A DNA stretch of 6,642 nucleotides, from contig JALOPK010000186.1 of NCBI GenBank assembly GCA_025453925.1, positions 1-6,642 of the forward strand. Reading direction: 5' to 3'. Position 1 is the first letter of the stretch; each line of letters starts with the position of its first letter. The DNA comes from Candidatus Eiseniibacteriota bacterium (lineage in GTDB: Bacteria > JAFGKV01). The position numbers were made by a program, and so were the translations under genes. The notes beneath the pieces were generated by a model. It was given only the letters and a program-made list of their open reading frames with translations. It did not search any database and was not told the DNA's origin. Shown here piece after piece: positions 6,084-6,642 of the stretch.

Positions 6084-6642
6084 ATGAGGAATGCAGCGGC
6101 TTTGAGCCGCCCCCAATCAAATGCCCCCGGCTTTGCCGGGGGATGGCTTACGATCGCCAAAGCTCTTCTCTTCGTTGCCGTGATCCAACGGACGAATGTG
6201 CTCTTGGCAGCTCCTCAGGATTATGTCTGGAAGATGGCCGAGGTTGACTTTCCGAACTGGATCGCACAGATGCAGGACAGGGGCCTCGCAATTGACGCAG
6301 CAGGACATCCTCACCTTGTCTACGGGGGAGAGGGTCTCGTGCACGCCTGGCACGATGGCACGGGGTGGTTCCGGGAAGTCGTGGATCCGTCACCGTCTGT
6401 TGGCAGCTATGCCTCGTTGGCCATCGGCATCCGGGACCGCCTCCACATCAGTTACTACGACGCAGCCAACCAGGATCTGCGATATGCCCTCCGGGACTCG
6501 ACGGGCTGGCATCTCGACGCTGTTGACGGGAATGGAGACGTCGGCATGCACTCGGCCATCGCCGTGGACGCGGTAGGCAATCCCCATATCAGCTATTGCG
6601 CCGCCGGAGCCTATGACTTGAAGTATGCAGTTGTTCACCCCG
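6084..6642 (+). CDS. Paralogous secreted repeat protein, 5' part only
   Basis: The frame is open to the right edge (186 codons from ATG 6084), and the last in-frame stop is at 5997. A hydrophobic export-type segment lies at about residues 21-43 (WLTIAKALLFVAVIQ, then TNVLLAA). From about residue 68 the product carries the same 47-residue unit as the large minus-strand protein: LAIDAAGHPHLVYGGEGLVHAWHDGTGW, then SYASLAI, HISYYDAANQDLRYAL, GWHLDAVDGNGDVG, and DAVGNPHISY with DLKYA. The first unit resembles the first unit of the other protein (CDAAGRPHMVC, YHYWHDGVDW), so the two are paralogues. The start is uncertain: ATG 6084, GTG 6045 and TTG 6102 are in frame and none has a clean ribosome site. 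From 6084, residues 4-20 are encoded by two hairpins (AALSRP and APGFAGG), an odd N-terminus that may be repeat-derived or partly untranslated. Confidence 0.8.
   Translation, partial: MRNAAALSRPQSNAPGFAGGWLTIAKALLFVAVIQRTNVLLAAPQDYVWKMAEVDFPNWIAQMQDRGLAIDAAGHPHLVYGGEGLVHAWHDGTGWFREVVDPSPSVGSYASLAIGIRDRLHISYYDAANQDLRYALRDSTGWHLDAVDGNGDVGMHSAIAVDAVGNPHISYCAAGAYDLKYAVVHP
6096..6110. repeat. Small perfect hairpin GCGGCT-TTG-AGCCGC
   Basis: A 6-bp perfect stem with a 3-base loop, 13 bases upstream of the larger GGCTTTGCC hairpin. It falls inside the predicted N-terminal coding part of the right-hand gene if translation starts at 6084. Confidence 0.45.
6124..6142. repeat. Perfect hairpin CCCCCGGC-TTT-GCCGGGGG
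   Basis: An 8-bp perfect stem with a TTT loop, a near copy of the element at 5849-5866. No T-run follows on the plus strand (ATGGCTTA), so it is not a convincing terminator. It is read through as APGFAGG in the right-hand gene from the ATG at 6084. Confidence 0.6.

Noticed and set aside
5581-6120. 179-codon minus-strand open frame
   Set aside because: Low-complexity Ser/Pro/His content, no ribosome site or domain, and it crosses the promoter region, the purine tract and both hairpins.
6124-6142. Rho-independent terminator
   Set aside because: The stem is strong, but no T-run follows on the plus strand and only a weak one (CATTTGATT) on the minus strand, where no gene ends nearby.
6143-6247. 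ATG at 6143 right after the hairpin as start of the right-hand gene
   Set aside because: That ATG is in a different frame, giving a 34-residue product that ends before the repeats.

Overview
The window is GC-rich and densely coding on the minus strand. Several things suggest a high-GC, uncultured-type member of the FCB/PVC-like candidate phyla (Eisenbacteria, Latescibacteria, Krumholzibacteria, Zixibacteria or similar). These are a secreted repeat protein ending in a FlgD/Por-type C-terminal domain, a papain-like peptidase with a lectin-like domain, and frequent GTG starts behind strong AAGGAGG/GGAGG ribosome sites. The lineage is inferred from protein style only; no marker gene is present.

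Layout, reading the minus strand from right to left. A promoter-like region at about 5540-5610 has a perfect TTGACA, a 17-bp spacer, a 9-bp inverted repeat and three AACTGCT copies. It faces a small secreted cysteine-rich peptide gene (5332-5066). Next come a strong intercistronic RNA hairpin (5017-4976), a membrane-anchored thioredoxin-fold protein with a CPAC site (4962-4369), an 802-residue exported protein made of fourteen 47-residue repeats plus a C-terminal sorting-type domain (4242-1834), and, 11 bases later, a C1A (papain-type) peptidase with a lectin-like domain (1822 to beyond the left edge). On the plus strand, a second, paralogous repeat protein starts near 6084 and runs off the right edge. 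It lies behind a G-quadruplex motif and two small hairpins.

How they may work together (inference): all five products carry an export signal or membrane anchor. The two outermost minus-strand genes look like cell-surface or extracellular proteins. The peptide has eight cysteines and the thioredoxin next to it would act on the outer side of the inner membrane, so it is a natural candidate for folding the peptide. The gaps between the minus-strand genes are 103, 126 and 11 bases. Only the last pair is clearly operon-tight.

The region from 5333 to 6083 has no convincing protein gene; it holds regulatory-looking DNA, a decayed or repeat-derived stretch and a purine-rich tract. The two edge genes are open at the window ends, so their full architecture cannot be seen here.
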